From JAXMDT01 sp046348685 (GTDB taxonomy: Bacteria > Pseudomonadota > Alphaproteobacteria > Rickettsiales > UBA998), in assembly GCA_046348685.1 (NCBI GenBank), contig JAXMDT010000009.1:1-64000 (forward strand): a stretch of DNA of 64,000 nt, written 5' to 3'. The notes beneath the pieces are model-generated. The model had not been told where the DNA came from. It saw only the letters and a program-made list of their open reading frames with translations, and made no database searches. A program made the position numbers and the translations under genes. Position 1 is the stretch's first letter. Each line of letters starts with the position of its first letter. Shown piece after piece: positions 8,975 to 18,351 of this stretch.

Positions 8975-9466
8975 TTATATTTTATATAGCCGGGATATGT
9001 ATTCGCGTACTGCAATGCCGGTTTGCGGGTGTACCCAATCAGGTGCGATCTCTGCCAACGGCTTCATGACGAAGGCTCTGTTGATCATTTCCGGATGCGG
9101 CAGTATAAGCGTCTTCGTGTCGATTATCCTTTTACCAAGCGCAAGTATATCGATATCAATTTCCCGGGGACCCCACCTTCCCCTGTTCTTGCGTCCCAAA
9201 TCCTGCTCGATTTTCTTCGCTGCTTTTAGAGCCGTTTCGGGTAGGGCTGTCGTGGCGGCAGAAAGCACCATGTTGAGAAAGGGTGTGTCCCAATCAGCCG
9301 GTGCATTCTCAGGTAATAATGCCGGCGTTTCATAAATGCCTGAGCGTTTAATGTCGCTCAACGCCAGTTCGGAATGCGAGCTTAATTGTTGAACGGCACG
9401 GTCAAGATAGTCCTGCCGGTTACCGACATTGCTTCCCAACCCTAAAAAAATAAGCTCAGATGGCAT
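8975..9466 (-). CDS. folK: Hydroxymethyl-dihydropterin pyrophosphokinase
   Basis: Transfers pyrophosphate from ATP to 6-hydroxymethyl-dihydropterin in folate synthesis. It has 163 residues, beginning FLGLGSNVGNRQDYL and carrying the diagnostic LGRKNRGRWGPREIDIDIL block and LPHPEMINRAFVMKPLAEIAP. It overlaps the end of folB by 11 bases, indicating translational coupling. The p-aminobenzoate genes start about 500 bases away on the other strand. Confidence 0.95.
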   Translation of the reverse strand: MPSELIFLGLGSNVGNRQDYLDRAVQQLSSHSELALSDIKRSGIYETPALLPENAPADWDTPFLNMVLSAATTALPETALKAAKKIEQDLGRKNRGRWGPREIDIDILALGKRIIDTKTLILPHPEMINRAFVMKPLAEIAPDWVHPQTGIAVREYISRLYKI

Positions 9467-9881
9467 CCGCAGCCGTCAGTCCCTGCGGCAGGTCGGAAAG
9501 AATAATGCTGGCACCGCCGAGCATGTACGGCACAGGCGGCACGCATTTATGCAGTTTCATCCAGATGAAAATATTTTTCGCGGCTTCCTGTCCCATCTGA
9601 TCAATAATGCTGGTACGGATTTCCTTCATGGCCACGCTTGCCATATACTCGATTAGTTTAAATTCCCGGTTTTGCACCAATTCCTGTAAACATTGAGATA
9701 GCTTGTCGTAACATAAGAATGGCGATGCCTCATCGATACTGGCGAGCGGCATATCCTTGAAAAACAAACGCAGTTCAATCTCAACAGGCTGCGGCTTACT
9801 ACGCTCTCCGCGGCCATACCCTAGTGTGGTCGAAAGACGCAGGCGATGAACCCCAAGGCAAGCTTGAAACCGTGTTTCCAT
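9456..9881 (-). CDS. folB: Dihydroneopterin aldolase family protein
   Basis: Probably makes 6-hydroxymethyl-dihydropterin, the substrate of FolK. It has 141 residues, longer and more divergent than E. coli FolB. The family pattern is visible: an N-terminal strand (LGVHRLRLSTTLG), QPVEIELRLFF, a DEASPFLCYDKLSQCLQELVQNREFKLIEYMA segment with the expected E in the IE/LIEY motif, and a C-terminal IILSDL. Overlap with folK supports the call. The divergence leaves some doubt about catalytic detail. Confidence 0.8.
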   Translation of the reverse strand: METRFQACLGVHRLRLSTTLGYGRGERSKPQPVEIELRLFFKDMPLASIDEASPFLCYDKLSQCLQELVQNREFKLIEYMASVAMKEIRTSIIDQMGQEAAKNIFIWMKLHKCVPPVPYMLGGASIILSDLPQGLTAADAI

Positions 9882-9976
9882 GGCGCGGGATGTATCAGGA
9901 ATACGCCAGTTTGTGAAGAAAATTCACATCTGTTCAGGATTTGCCATCCACGCAGAATATCGGTATCTCTTGCACT

Positions 9977-10801
9977 ATGACTTACGTTATTCTCAACGGC
10001 CAGATTCTGCCAAAGGAAAAAGCACTGATTTCCCCGGAAGACCGTGGGTTCCGCTTTGGAGACGGCGTTTTTGAGACCATCCGGATTACGGGCGGAAAGC
10101 TCTATTTAGGGCAAGACCACCTGGTGCGGCTTATCCATGGGCTGCAAAAACTGCAAATTGCATTTTCAACCGATACGCTGCTGCCCCTTGCAAGCGAACT
10201 TACTAAAAAAAACAACGTAAAAGAAGGTATACTGCGCATCGCCATCAGCCGCGGTGAAGGCAGCCGCGGTTATCTGCCGCTTGCCGAAAAGCCAACCTGC
10301 TATATGACCGCCGCCTCTATGCCGGAAACGGAGCCAAGCGCGCGGCAGCTTATCGTAAGCACGTACCGGCGCACACCTCCAGAATCGCTCCCATCAACTG
10401 TCAAACATGCCAATGGCCTGAACAGCATCCTCGCCCGCCTTGAGGCCGAAGCCAGCCAGGTTGATGATGCCATTATGCTTAGCGGGAAAGGATATGTCAG
10501 CGAAACATCAAGCGCCAATCTCTTTTGGCAAAAAAACGAACACATTTATACACCCGCCCTTTCTACGGGATGCCTGAATGGAATTATGCGCCAGCGCTTC
10601 ATGTCGCTAATATCGGGCATCATTGAATGTGAAGCTACGCTTGAAGAATGTTTAGCAGCGGATGCGATTGTCATGACGAATTCGGCTTATTACGTCCTGC
10701 CTGTAAAAAGCATCGAATCGCGTCATATCGATTCCATTGCTCTTGCGAAAAAATGGCGAAGCGTGATCAAAGATGATATTGCATGTTGGACAGGAAACTA
10801 G
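9977..10801 (+). CDS. pabC: Class IV aminotransferase fold enzyme, likely aminodeoxychorismate lyase
   Basis: PLP enzyme that probably cleaves 4-amino-4-deoxychorismate to p-aminobenzoate and pyruvate. It begins MTYVILNGQILPKEKALISPEDRGFRFGDGVFETIRI, the fold-IV N-terminus. The PLP lysine is in TVKHANGLNS, and GYVSETSSANLFW and LSTGCLNGIMRQ follow. Branched-chain or D-amino-acid aminotransferases share these motifs; the nearby pabB and fol genes favour PabC. The ATG at 9977 removes 12 unconserved residues of a longer frame starting at 9941, though no strong ribosome-binding site is visible. Confidence 0.8.
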   Translation: MTYVILNGQILPKEKALISPEDRGFRFGDGVFETIRITGGKLYLGQDHLVRLIHGLQKLQIAFSTDTLLPLASELTKKNNVKEGILRIAISRGEGSRGYLPLAEKPTCYMTAASMPETEPSARQLIVSTYRRTPPESLPSTVKHANGLNSILARLEAEASQVDDAIMLSGKGYVSETSSANLFWQKNEHIYTPALSTGCLNGIMRQRFMSLISGIIECEATLEECLAADAIVMTNSAYYVLPVKSIESRHIDSIALAKKWRSVIKDDIACWTGN

Positions 10802-10866
10802 CGATTTTTCTTGCTTGCTCTTACGATTGCCCTTAGGCTCCCAGCCGCACTTAAAAGGGAGATATT

Positions 10867-12522
10867 ATGCGCCGTTTCGTCTGGGTTATCATAGCATTGC
10901 TTGTTGTTGCAGTTGCTGCATACAGCGCGTTCTGGTTCTCGCAGGCAAAACAGGCCAAAGAAGTGTTTACGCAGGCCGCAAAAGAGCTGCCTAATATTAC
11001 CAAAAACACCGGCACAGAGGTCTCACTCAAATACGATTCCATTGACGTAGGCGGTTATCCTTTTAGCTACATCATCACGTACCATAATCCGGTTTTTTCC
11101 TGGAAACCTAAATTTGCACCAGATATTCAACCATTTAAAACAACGGACGGAACTCAACCCGAAAACACCCTGAAAGTTACAGGTGATTTGAATTTTGAAA
11201 GCAATTATCTGGCGAGCAGTTTCGGTGTATCGGCGACCGGTTCGATGGACGGCACGCAGAAAACACCAGAAGGTCCTTTCAGTTGGCAGGCCAACTGGGA
11301 GGATACATCCGGCTGCACATTCGAAATCACCGGCGAAGCGCGCAAAAAGCTGCTACAAGGCATGCAGGTCCTTACGCTGTTGAAGGACAGCCAAAGCGTC
11401 ATGGAAAATCTGCGCGGCATCGATTGCACCTCAAAAGCAAACAGCATAAAGCGCATGCCGGATGGCAAACAGATTTTCGCCTCTCCGGGCAGCAATGTAC
11501 ATTTTGGCATTGAGCCCCTCGAAGGATTGAATAGCCGTATCGATATTAAAGCGGATGCCAAGGATGTGCTGATGACCAAGGAATACGGCCAGTTGATCGG
11601 CAGCTTCATGCACCGTAATCCTGGCGAACCCGCGCCGTCTTTTAAGCAATTTGATGAACGTGCAGGCAAAACCTCGATGGATATCGATGTTTCTGCGACA
11701 GGTCCTTTCCGCAACAACGGCACTATGCCTACTGATTACAATCTTGATATCCAGGCTCGCTCACTTAATATTAAAAACGATTGGTATGAGGTTAATTTTC
11801 CGCTCGCTTTCACGATGAAAAAAGCCGGCGCCGTTACCAGTTTCAGCGTCAAGCATGATGGTCTGATTCATTTTTCAAAAGAAATGGAAGATGCGCTACG
11901 GCAGGATTATTTAACGTCCGGCAGCGCTTACGGTGAACTAAAGCGTCTGTTCGAAAATCAAGGCCGCGTGCCTCCATCGGAAGATGCAATGATTTCTTCG
12001 GGTGTTTTTCCTGAGATCAGTAGTTTCGGCACGATAAAAACCATTGCCGATATCGCTACCGATGCCGAAGGCAAATCGCTGTCGATTAATCAGTTTGCCG
12101 TCACCAGTGACCTTTATGGCATTGATGCAAAAGGCCAGGCATCGTTGACGGAACCCAAAGCGGATGTCACGGTTAACTGCACTCACTGCACTCAAATGGT
12201 GGATGATCTTATTTCTTATTATAACCGCACACAGGATTTTCTTCGCCAGATAAATCCTGGCAATCAATATCCTATTTTTACGGCAACGCAGGCGGAAGCC
12301 ATGAAACAACTGCTTGTTTCGCTGGACAGCGATGCTTCGACCGCGGACGTTATCACGCTGCATTACATTGGCGATGGCCCGGCACAAACCATCTCCGGCC
12401 AGCCTTTTGCCCAAGTCATGATGCAGGGGATGATGATCGCTTCTTCGCCTCCGGCCGCAGGCCCCGTAACACCTATTCCTGACGATGCTGGCAAGCCAGT
12501 TCCCGAAAAGCCCACTGAGTAA
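10867..12522 (+). CDS. DUF2125-like membrane-anchored periplasmic protein
   Basis: A 551-residue protein with one N-terminal membrane helix (about residues 4-25), then a long soluble part likely outside the inner membrane. The early VSLKYDSIDVGGYPFSYIITYHNPVF segment resembles the GYPF region of the alphaproteobacterial DUF2125 family. The rest is low-complexity beta-rich sequence and a Pro-rich tail (PPAAGPVTPIPDDAGKPVPEKPTE). AAAGGGAG precedes the ATG. It lies between pabC and pabB, one base before the pabB ATG, so it is co-transcribed, but its function is unknown. Confidence 0.8.
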   Translation: MRRFVWVIIALLVVAVAAYSAFWFSQAKQAKEVFTQAAKELPNITKNTGTEVSLKYDSIDVGGYPFSYIITYHNPVFSWKPKFAPDIQPFKTTDGTQPENTLKVTGDLNFESNYLASSFGVSATGSMDGTQKTPEGPFSWQANWEDTSGCTFEITGEARKKLLQGMQVLTLLKDSQSVMENLRGIDCTSKANSIKRMPDGKQIFASPGSNVHFGIEPLEGLNSRIDIKADAKDVLMTKEYGQLIGSFMHRNPGEPAPSFKQFDERAGKTSMDIDVSATGPFRNNGTMPTDYNLDIQARSLNIKNDWYEVNFPLAFTMKKAGAVTSFSVKHDGLIHFSKEMEDALRQDYLTSGSAYGELKRLFENQGRVPPSEDAMISSGVFPEISSFGTIKTIADIATDAEGKSLSINQFAVTSDLYGIDAKGQASLTEPKADVTVNCTHCTQMVDDLISYYNRTQDFLRQINPGNQYPIFTATQAEAMKQLLVSLDSDASTADVITLHYIGDGPAQTISGQPFAQVMMQGMMIASSPPAAGPVTPIPDDAGKPVPEKPTE

Positions 12523-12523
12523 T

Positions 12524-13789
12524 ATGGGATTTAGCGCCACGGATATTCCGTGGGTCGATCCCGCAGAACTGGCCGCCAGCGTTGCCGGACAGGATGGCGA
12601 CATGGCCTTCCTGCATTCCTCGCTAAAAACAGGTTACTCCGGCCAGTTTTCGCTGCTGGCATGGGATGCCGAGCATACCTATACAGGTTATGATTTTGAT
12701 GTCGTCCCCCCCGCTCCTTCCATTCCGCTTTTCGGCTATTTCGGGTATGAATTGGGACGCACACTAGAGACGATTCCTGAAACAAAACCCTCTTTTATTG
12801 ATCTGCCTTTTCTACATCTCGCACAATTCAGGCAGGTGCTGCGCTTCGATCATCATCGGCAGATTATTGAATCATGGCAGGGAAAAACACCTCAATTGCC
12901 GACTGTATTGGCACGCCAATATGAAGCATCCGCACCAGGTATCGCTAAGCTTGAGTCAAACATGAGCAAGCACTCGTACCATCAGGCAGTACAAGATGCC
13001 TTAAACTGTATAGCGGATGGACACTTCTACCAGGTAAATCTAACGCGCAAGTTTTTTGGCCGCTTTGAGCGCCCCGTGCCTACGTTTGATCTTTACCGGC
13101 GTTTGATCGGCGCCAGCCCTGCCCCTTACAGCGCATTTTTGCGTCTTGAGGGAACATCCATTCTTTCCTCAAGTCCGGAGCTTTTTTTGAAAATCAATGA
13201 TGGTATGATCACCAGCCGCCCCATTAAAGGCACCGCTCCGCGTGGAAAAACGCAAAGCGAGGATGCAGACCAGAAAACAGCGTTGGCGGAAAGCCGGAAG
13301 GATCATGCTGAAAACCTAATGATTGTCGATCTGGTGCGCCATGATCTATCCCGCGTAAGTATTCCTGGAAGCGTTAACGTGAGCGAACTGTGTACAGTGG
13401 ATAGTTTCCCAACCGTCCATCATCTTTCTTCTGTCATCCAGGGATCGATTGCCGACGGAAAAACAAGTATTGATGCTTTCAAAGCCGCCTTTCCGCCAGG
13501 CTCCATGACAGGAGCCCCTAAGATAGCCGCCATGCGCTGGCTGGCTGAAAGGGAAGCGGTAAACCGAGGCGCTTACAGCGGTGCGCTGGGTTGGTTTCTG
13601 GAAAACGAAGCAGAGCTTTCGGTCGTGATTCGTACGCTCATCGTCCAGGAAGATCGATTTGAATTTCAAGTAGGCGGAGGCATTGTTGCTGATTCAACGC
13701 CGGAAGCCGAATGGATGGAGACGATTTATAAAGCGGAAGGTATTTTACGAAGCCTCGGCATCAACACCGAAGCCATTAAGGTAATCTAG
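12524..13789 (+). CDS. pabB: Aminodeoxychorismate synthase component I
   Basis: Chorismate-utilising enzyme that makes 4-amino-4-deoxychorismate using ammonia from a PabA partner not seen here. It has about 421 residues. The C-terminal catalytic core shows SRPIKGTAPRG, where Lys distinguishes PabB from the Ala of TrpE. It also has ENLMIVDLVRHDLSRV, FPTVHHLSS, FPPGSMTGAPKIAAM and the final FQVGGGIVADSTPEAEW. The start at 12524 directly follows the previous stop. It is not fused to a lyase domain, unlike many relatives. Confidence 0.93.
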   Translation: MGFSATDIPWVDPAELAASVAGQDGDMAFLHSSLKTGYSGQFSLLAWDAEHTYTGYDFDVVPPAPSIPLFGYFGYELGRTLETIPETKPSFIDLPFLHLAQFRQVLRFDHHRQIIESWQGKTPQLPTVLARQYEASAPGIAKLESNMSKHSYHQAVQDALNCIADGHFYQVNLTRKFFGRFERPVPTFDLYRRLIGASPAPYSAFLRLEGTSILSSSPELFLKINDGMITSRPIKGTAPRGKTQSEDADQKTALAESRKDHAENLMIVDLVRHDLSRVSIPGSVNVSELCTVDSFPTVHHLSSVIQGSIADGKTSIDAFKAAFPPGSMTGAPKIAAMRWLAEREAVNRGAYSGALGWFLENEAELSVVIRTLIVQEDRFEFQVGGGIVADSTPEAEWMETIYKAEGILRSLGINTEAIKVI

Positions 13790-14624
13790 GTGATAACCCC
13801 GCTGATCTAAGGGCTGCCGCCAAGCCGTTACCGATATTCACGTCACGGTCCGGTTCACGCGCTTCCGGACTTAATACAACCAACTGCTTTGGCCTCTGTG
13901 CTGCAGGTATGTCCTGCAATGCACTAAAAAAAGCAGTTGATTGCTCATCGCTCATTCCCAGGCAACCGGCCGTGCCGGTTCTGCCGCCATCGTTGTGGAT
14001 TCCCAGAAAACCCTTCGTATCAGATACCGTGCCTCCACGTGATGTCTGGCTAGGGTCGCTGATCAGCCTCAACCAGTTTCCTCTACCATTTTCCCCTAAC
14101 ATCCCGGCAGGCAAACTCTTTGAATCGACCTGCACACTCGCATTATCGATGCCAAAGGTGGCCGTGCCCACCTCGTTGCCATTAAGATCATTGCCGCATA
14201 AGCCCGGCAACATGTTCTTAGCAAGATTTTTCCCTGCACCGGAATCGAAAGCGAATGTTTGTTTTTCTCCATTCGGGGAAACCAGCGTCATCACGCCGGT
14301 AGCAACTGGATACCCTTCAGGGCCGACTCGCGTTCCCGTCATCTGCGCGTAAAGCTGATATTGGCCACTGGTGTTTTCAGGAATGCCTGCCGAAGGAGAA
14401 AGCGTTACGCCGCCAAATGAACCACCAAGCAGCGACCGAATTCCTGGTGAGAGCAGATCATCTTCCGCGCCTGCACTTGGCGCTTCACGACTATCCGACT
14501 TGCGGTCACCGCCGAACGCTTCGAGCAACGCCAGCAGAAGTTGAAAAAATCCATTTTGTGAACTGGTATCCTGCTCTGACATATAGCTATTATATGAAAA
14601 TTTCAGCAAAGCTTCACGTGACAT
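13776..14624 (-). CDS. L,D-transpeptidase-like protein of unknown role
   Basis: A 282-residue protein with a disordered N-terminal third and a C-terminal domain. The block GFLGIHNDGGRTGTAGCLGMSDEQ resembles the H...GC catalytic pattern of L,D-transpeptidase (YkuD-like) or related DUF2778-type folds. The likely catalytic His and Cys are spaced about 11 residues apart. No signal peptide is obvious; the start may be internal at MSEQDTS (14582). It converges with pabB with a 14-base overlap. The enzymatic assignment rests on one motif. Confidence 0.5.
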   Translation of the reverse strand: MSREALLKFSYNSYMSEQDTSSQNGFFQLLLALLEAFGGDRKSDSREAPSAGAEDDLLSPGIRSLLGGSFGGVTLSPSAGIPENTSGQYQLYAQMTGTRVGPEGYPVATGVMTLVSPNGEKQTFAFDSGAGKNLAKNMLPGLCGNDLNGNEVGTATFGIDNASVQVDSKSLPAGMLGENGRGNWLRLISDPSQTSRGGTVSDTKGFLGIHNDGGRTGTAGCLGMSDEQSTAFFSALQDIPAAQRPKQLVVLSPEAREPDRDVNIGNGLAAALRSAGLSPRLP

Positions 14625-14659
14625 TTATGTGAAGTATCTAAGCCTAAGAAAATTGTGTG

Positions 14660-14700
14660 TTTATTCTTGCCAAGCGTCAGGATTGGACTATGTATTAATA
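14660..14700 (+). promoter_or_regulatory. Possible recA promoter
   Basis: TTGCCA is followed after 16 bases by TATGTA about 30 bases before the recA SD and ATG. This is a moderate sigma70-like match. No GTTC-N7-GTTC or GAAC-N7-GTTC LexA operator typical of alphaproteobacteria was found in the 104 bases upstream of recA, so SOS control is not evident. Confidence 0.3.
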
Positions 14701-14728
14701 AGTCATCAGAGAGGTTTACAGGTTGATT

Positions 14729-15760
14729 ATGGATAAGAATAAAGCATTGGATTCCGCACTTGCGCAAATTGAAAAAGCCTTTGGTAAAGGCTCAATCATG
14801 AAACTCGGCCAGCAAGAGGCTTTGCAGGTGGAAGTTATTCCTACCGGCTCGCTCGGCCTCGATCTTGCGCTGGGCGTCGGCGGCATTCCAAAAGGCCGCG
14901 TTGTCGAAATCTTTGGCCCGGAAAGCTCCGGTAAAACCACGCTGACACTGCATGTGGTTGCCGAGTGCCAGAAAATGGGCGGCACCTGCGCCTTTATCGA
15001 TGCCGAACACGCCCTTGATCCTGTGTATGCAAAAAAATTGGGCGTCAACATCGACGAACTGGTGATCTCGCAACCGGATACAGGCGAGCAAGCCCTGGAA
15101 ATTGCCGATACCTTGGTACGGTCCGGCGCCATTGACCTCGTGATCATCGATTCCGTTGCGGCTCTTGTCCCAAAAGCTGAACTTGAAGGTGAGATGGGCG
15201 ATTCGCACATGGGCCTCCAGGCGCGCCTGATGAGCCAAGCGCTTCGTAAACTGACGGGTTCCATTTCCCGTACGAACTGCACGGTGATTTTCATTAATCA
15301 GATTCGCCAGAAAATCGGCGTCATGTTTGGCAATCCGGAGACGACAACCGGCGGTAACGCACTTAAATTTTATGCTTCCGTGCGGATCGATATTCGCCGC
15401 ATCGGTGCGATAAAGGATAAAGACGAAGTAATCGGCAACCAGACACGCATTAAAATTGTGAAAAACAAAGTAGCTCCACCTTTCCGCGTGGTTGATTCCG
15501 AAATCCTTTATGGTGAAGGTTTCTCCAAAACGGGTGAACTGATTGAGCTTGGCGTGAAGATCGGCATCGTCGAGAAAGCAGGTTCCTGGTTTTCATACAA
15601 AGGCCAACGTATTGGACAGGGCAAAGAGAATGCACGCCAGTATCTCAAGGAGAATCCGGAAGTTGCGGCAGAAATTGAAAAGGCCATTCGCGCTAATGCC
15701 GCGAATGTTGCTGGTGTTTCGAACAACGAAACGGAGTCATCCGAAGTCGAAGTCGCTTAG
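14729..15760 (+). CDS. recA: Recombinase A
   Basis: Central homologous-recombination and SOS co-protease ATPase. It has 343 residues, with Walker A GPESSGKTTL, IDAEHALDPVYAKKLGV, SVAALVPKAELEGEMGDSHMGLQARLMSQALRKL and INQIRQKIGVMFGNPETTTGGNALKFYASVR. The ATG at 14729 follows AGAGAGG by a longish spacer; a TTG two codons earlier is the alternative. The C-terminus is acidic (ETESSEVEVA), as usual. A small secreted-protein gene follows after four bases. Confidence 0.98.
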   Translation: MDKNKALDSALAQIEKAFGKGSIMKLGQQEALQVEVIPTGSLGLDLALGVGGIPKGRVVEIFGPESSGKTTLTLHVVAECQKMGGTCAFIDAEHALDPVYAKKLGVNIDELVISQPDTGEQALEIADTLVRSGAIDLVIIDSVAALVPKAELEGEMGDSHMGLQARLMSQALRKLTGSISRTNCTVIFINQIRQKIGVMFGNPETTTGGNALKFYASVRIDIRRIGAIKDKDEVIGNQTRIKIVKNKVAPPFRVVDSEILYGEGFSKTGELIELGVKIGIVEKAGSWFSYKGQRIGQGKENARQYLKENPEVAAEIEKAIRANAANVAGVSNNETESSEVEVA

Positions 15761-15764
15761 TTTT

Positions 15765-16139
15765 ATGCATCCTGCACTGACGGCTTTCGGCGTGGCTATC
15801 TGCCTGATGGCAGGTGCGCGCGCACAGGAAGCGGTCCCGGGCTACAAATATTACGATCCAAATAAGCTGCAGTCCATGCGGATAACTGTTGTACCAGGAT
15901 TTGCGGTGTGCGATGTCACACAAAACAAGCGTTTTATTATGCAGACGAATAATTATCCGACCCATGTCTGGTTTTATCCAAAAGATGGCAAAGTGCGAAT
16001 TACCTGCCATAGCGATGGCTATAACAGTACCTTCAGCGAAGGAGAAATAACCGGATATCTTCCTGAAAAAGCGGGAGAGCCAGAAATCAAGCTGTGGATG
16101 TGTCCTAAAAAAGGTCCCTGCGTAAAGCCAGTACCTTAA
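15765..16139 (+). CDS. Small secreted protein of unknown function
   Basis: A 124-residue protein with a signal peptide (about residues 1-20, MHPALTAFGVAICLMAGARA), then a mature domain with four cysteines that could form disulfides (C49, C76, C112, C118 approximately). No family recognised. The ATG at 15765 was chosen because it puts the signal sequence at the N-terminus; the frame extends back into recA. It follows recA closely and ends one base before the convergent clpP stop. Confidence 0.6.
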   Translation: MHPALTAFGVAICLMAGARAQEAVPGYKYYDPNKLQSMRITVVPGFAVCDVTQNKRFIMQTNNYPTHVWFYPKDGKVRITCHSDGYNSTFSEGEITGYLPEKAGEPEIKLWMCPKKGPCVKPVP

Positions 16140-16140
16140 G

Positions 16141-16779
16141 TTATTTCTTGGCTGGCGTTTTTGATGTAGGGCGCGCTTCGACGATTTCATCGATCAAGCC
16201 AAATTTCTTCGCCGTCTCGGCATCCATGAAATTGTCGCGGTCCATCGCCTTTTCAATCACCGGCAGTTTCTGACCGGTATGCTTGACATAGACATTGTTC
16301 AAACGCTTACGCAGATTGAGAATTTCCTGTGCGTGAATCTCGATATCTGAGGCCTGGCCACGGAATCCACCGGAAGGCTGGTGAATCATGATGCGCGCAT
16401 TCGGTGTTGCATAGCGCTTACCTGCCTCGCCCGCAGTCAGCAAAAGCGAGCCCATCGAAGCTGCCTGACCGATACAAAGCGTTGTTACCGGGCACTTAAT
16501 ATACTGCATAGTATCATAGATCGACATACCTGCCGTGACTACGCCACCTGGCGAATTAATATACATCGAAATTTCCTTGTCTGGATTTTCCGATTCCAGG
16601 AAGAGAAGCTGCGCTACGATAAGCGAAGCCATGGTGTCCTCCACCGGCCCGATCAGGAAAATGATGCGTTCTTTCAAAAGACGCGAGAAAATATCGAACG
16701 AACGCTCACCCCGGCTGGTCTGCTCGATAACGATCGGCACCAGGTTAGCTTGCTCTCTCAGAACGTTTTCGATATCCAT
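16141..16779 (-). CDS. clpP: ATP-dependent Clp protease proteolytic subunit
   Basis: Serine peptidase that forms the barrel of ClpXP/ClpAP. It has 212 residues with the catalytic Ser in GQAASMGSLLL, the His in RIMIHQPSGG and the Asp in the DRDNFMDAETAKKFGLIDEI region. It begins MDIENVLREQANLVPIVIEQTSRGERSFDIFSRLL. It lies three bases behind tig, so tig-clpP is an operon. Its usual partner clpX is about 32 kb away instead of next door. Confidence 0.97.
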   Translation of the reverse strand: MDIENVLREQANLVPIVIEQTSRGERSFDIFSRLLKERIIFLIGPVEDTMASLIVAQLLFLESENPDKEISMYINSPGGVVTAGMSIYDTMQYIKCPVTTLCIGQAASMGSLLLTAGEAGKRYATPNARIMIHQPSGGFRGQASDIEIHAQEILNLRKRLNNVYVKHTGQKLPVIEKAMDRDNFMDAETAKKFGLIDEIVEARPTSKTPAKK

Positions 16780-16782
16780 GAT

Positions 16783-18201
16783 TTACTCCTTCTTCCCCGA
16801 CTTTTTAGACTTGGTTTCGGCTTTCGCGGAAGTATCTTCGCCTTTTCCAGCGGATTTTTTGGAAGATTTTTTTCCCGATATGGCATCTGGGTTCATCAAT
16901 TCCTCACGGCTGACTTTCTTTTCCGTATATTTGACTTTACCGAGAATGTAATCAACGGCCTTTTCTTCCAGGATCGGGCCACGGAATTGATTCACTTCAT
17001 TAGGGTTCTTATTATAAAACTCGATCACCGCGCGCTCCTGCCCCGGGTACATGCGTGCCTGGTTCAGTATCGCCTGACGCAAATCCTCAGTAGTGACTTG
17101 GAGGTTCTGCTTGCCTGCCGTCTGCGAGAGCAGAATGCCGAGCGAAACGCGGCGATGTGCAACGTCTTCATATTCCTTTTTAAGCTCCGCATCCGGCTTA
17201 TCGAATTCCGGATCGCCCTGCTTTTTCGCTTCCTGGATTTGCGCCCAGATAGAATCAAATTCCAATTTTAGCATGCCTGCTGGAACTTCAAAATCACACT
17301 TCTTTTCCAGCTCATCGAACAACTGCTTTTTTAGCTGCGTACGCGCAGCAGCAGCATATTCGCTTTCAATCTGCTGCTTGATCATTTCTTCCAGCTTCTC
17401 TTTCGATTCGATGCCAAACTTCTTAGCAAAATCGTCGTCAACAGCAGCGTCTTCCGGTGCTTGCACTTCATGCACCTTTACTTCGAATTTTGCTTTCTGC
17501 CCCTGGAGGTCTTCTTTATGATAGGTTTTAGGGAATGTGACGTTCACGTCTTTTTGATCGCCCGCCTTCGTGCCGATCAATTGGTCTTCAAAACCTTCGA
17601 TAAACTGGCCTGAACCAAGCTCCAGATTAAACTCCTTGGCTTCACCGCCTTCAAACGCCTCGTCGTTTACAAAACCTTTGAAATCGATCTTGACGACATC
17701 GCCTTTTGCCGCGGCGCCATTTTTCTTCTTCAATGTGCGGTTGCTCTTGCCAAGGCTTGAAAGCCCCTCTTTCACTTCGTTTTCGCTAACTTCGTAAATC
17801 GGCTTTTCAATGGTGATTTTAGAGAAATCAACCGCAGGCGCTTCCGGCATGATTTCAAGGGACATCGCAATCGTCAAGTCGCCGCCTTCTTTGAAATCCT
17901 TAATCTCGACCTTCGGTTGCAGCGCAGGAACAAGCTTATACTTATCGAGCACATCACGCACAGCATGGTCAACCAGATGGTCGATCACATCGCCCAGCAC
18001 CGACTTGCCATATTTCTGCTTAAGGACATTTGCAGGAACTTTACCCGGGCGGAATCCTGGAATTTTAACCTTTTTGCCGACTTTTACCAATTCAGCGTCT
18101 GTATCCGCCTCAATTTCCTTGGCAGAAACGATTACTTGGAAGGCGCGTTTCAGACCTTTGTTTTCTGTTTCCTCGATTTTGAATGAATGCTTGTGAGCCA
18201 T
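16783..18201 (-). CDS. tig: Trigger factor
   Basis: Ribosome-bound chaperone and peptidyl-prolyl isomerase. It has 472 residues. The ribosome-binding signature GFRPGKVPANVLKQKYG is near residues 50-66. The FKBP-like middle domain (KGDVVKIDFKGFVNDEAFEGGEAKEFNLELGS) and the helical chaperone domain follow. It ends in a Lys/Ser-rich tail (KKSSKKSAGKGEDTSAKAE...). Operon with clpP downstream. Confidence 0.97.
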   Translation of the reverse strand: MAHKHSFKIEETENKGLKRAFQVIVSAKEIEADTDAELVKVGKKVKIPGFRPGKVPANVLKQKYGKSVLGDVIDHLVDHAVRDVLDKYKLVPALQPKVEIKDFKEGGDLTIAMSLEIMPEAPAVDFSKITIEKPIYEVSENEVKEGLSSLGKSNRTLKKKNGAAAKGDVVKIDFKGFVNDEAFEGGEAKEFNLELGSGQFIEGFEDQLIGTKAGDQKDVNVTFPKTYHKEDLQGQKAKFEVKVHEVQAPEDAAVDDDFAKKFGIESKEKLEEMIKQQIESEYAAAARTQLKKQLFDELEKKCDFEVPAGMLKLEFDSIWAQIQEAKKQGDPEFDKPDAELKKEYEDVAHRRVSLGILLSQTAGKQNLQVTTEDLRQAILNQARMYPGQERAVIEFYNKNPNEVNQFRGPILEEKAVDYILGKVKYTEKKVSREELMNPDAISGKKSSKKSAGKGEDTSAKAETKSKKSGKKE

Positions 18202-18297
18202 AGATATTTAACCTTAATTTCAATGTAAAGGCTGTCATGGCACAGAACCAACTTCTCCGCAACCGTTAATCGTCACTCCAGTCTCAGATGTACCTAA

Positions 18298-18333
18298 ACA
18301 AAAAGGGCAGATGTTGCCACCTGCCCTTTTCAC
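18298..18333 (-). terminator. Rho-independent terminator after the barrel gene
   Basis: Perfect 10-bp arms AAAAGGGCAG and CTGCCCTTTT around a ten-base loop (18301-18330), followed on the minus strand by a T-rich run. It sits about 20 bases beyond the stop of the outer-membrane barrel gene at 18352 and separates it from tig. Confidence 0.8.
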
Positions 18334-18351
18334 ATCGTTCGTTAGCACATG

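Noticed and set aside
14625..14728. LexA operator before recA
   Set aside because: No GTTC-N7-GTTC or GAAC-N7-GTTC was found in this interval.
16381..17271. Long plus-strand frame opposite clpP and tig
   Set aside because: A shadow of two highly conserved minus-strand genes; no homology or site.
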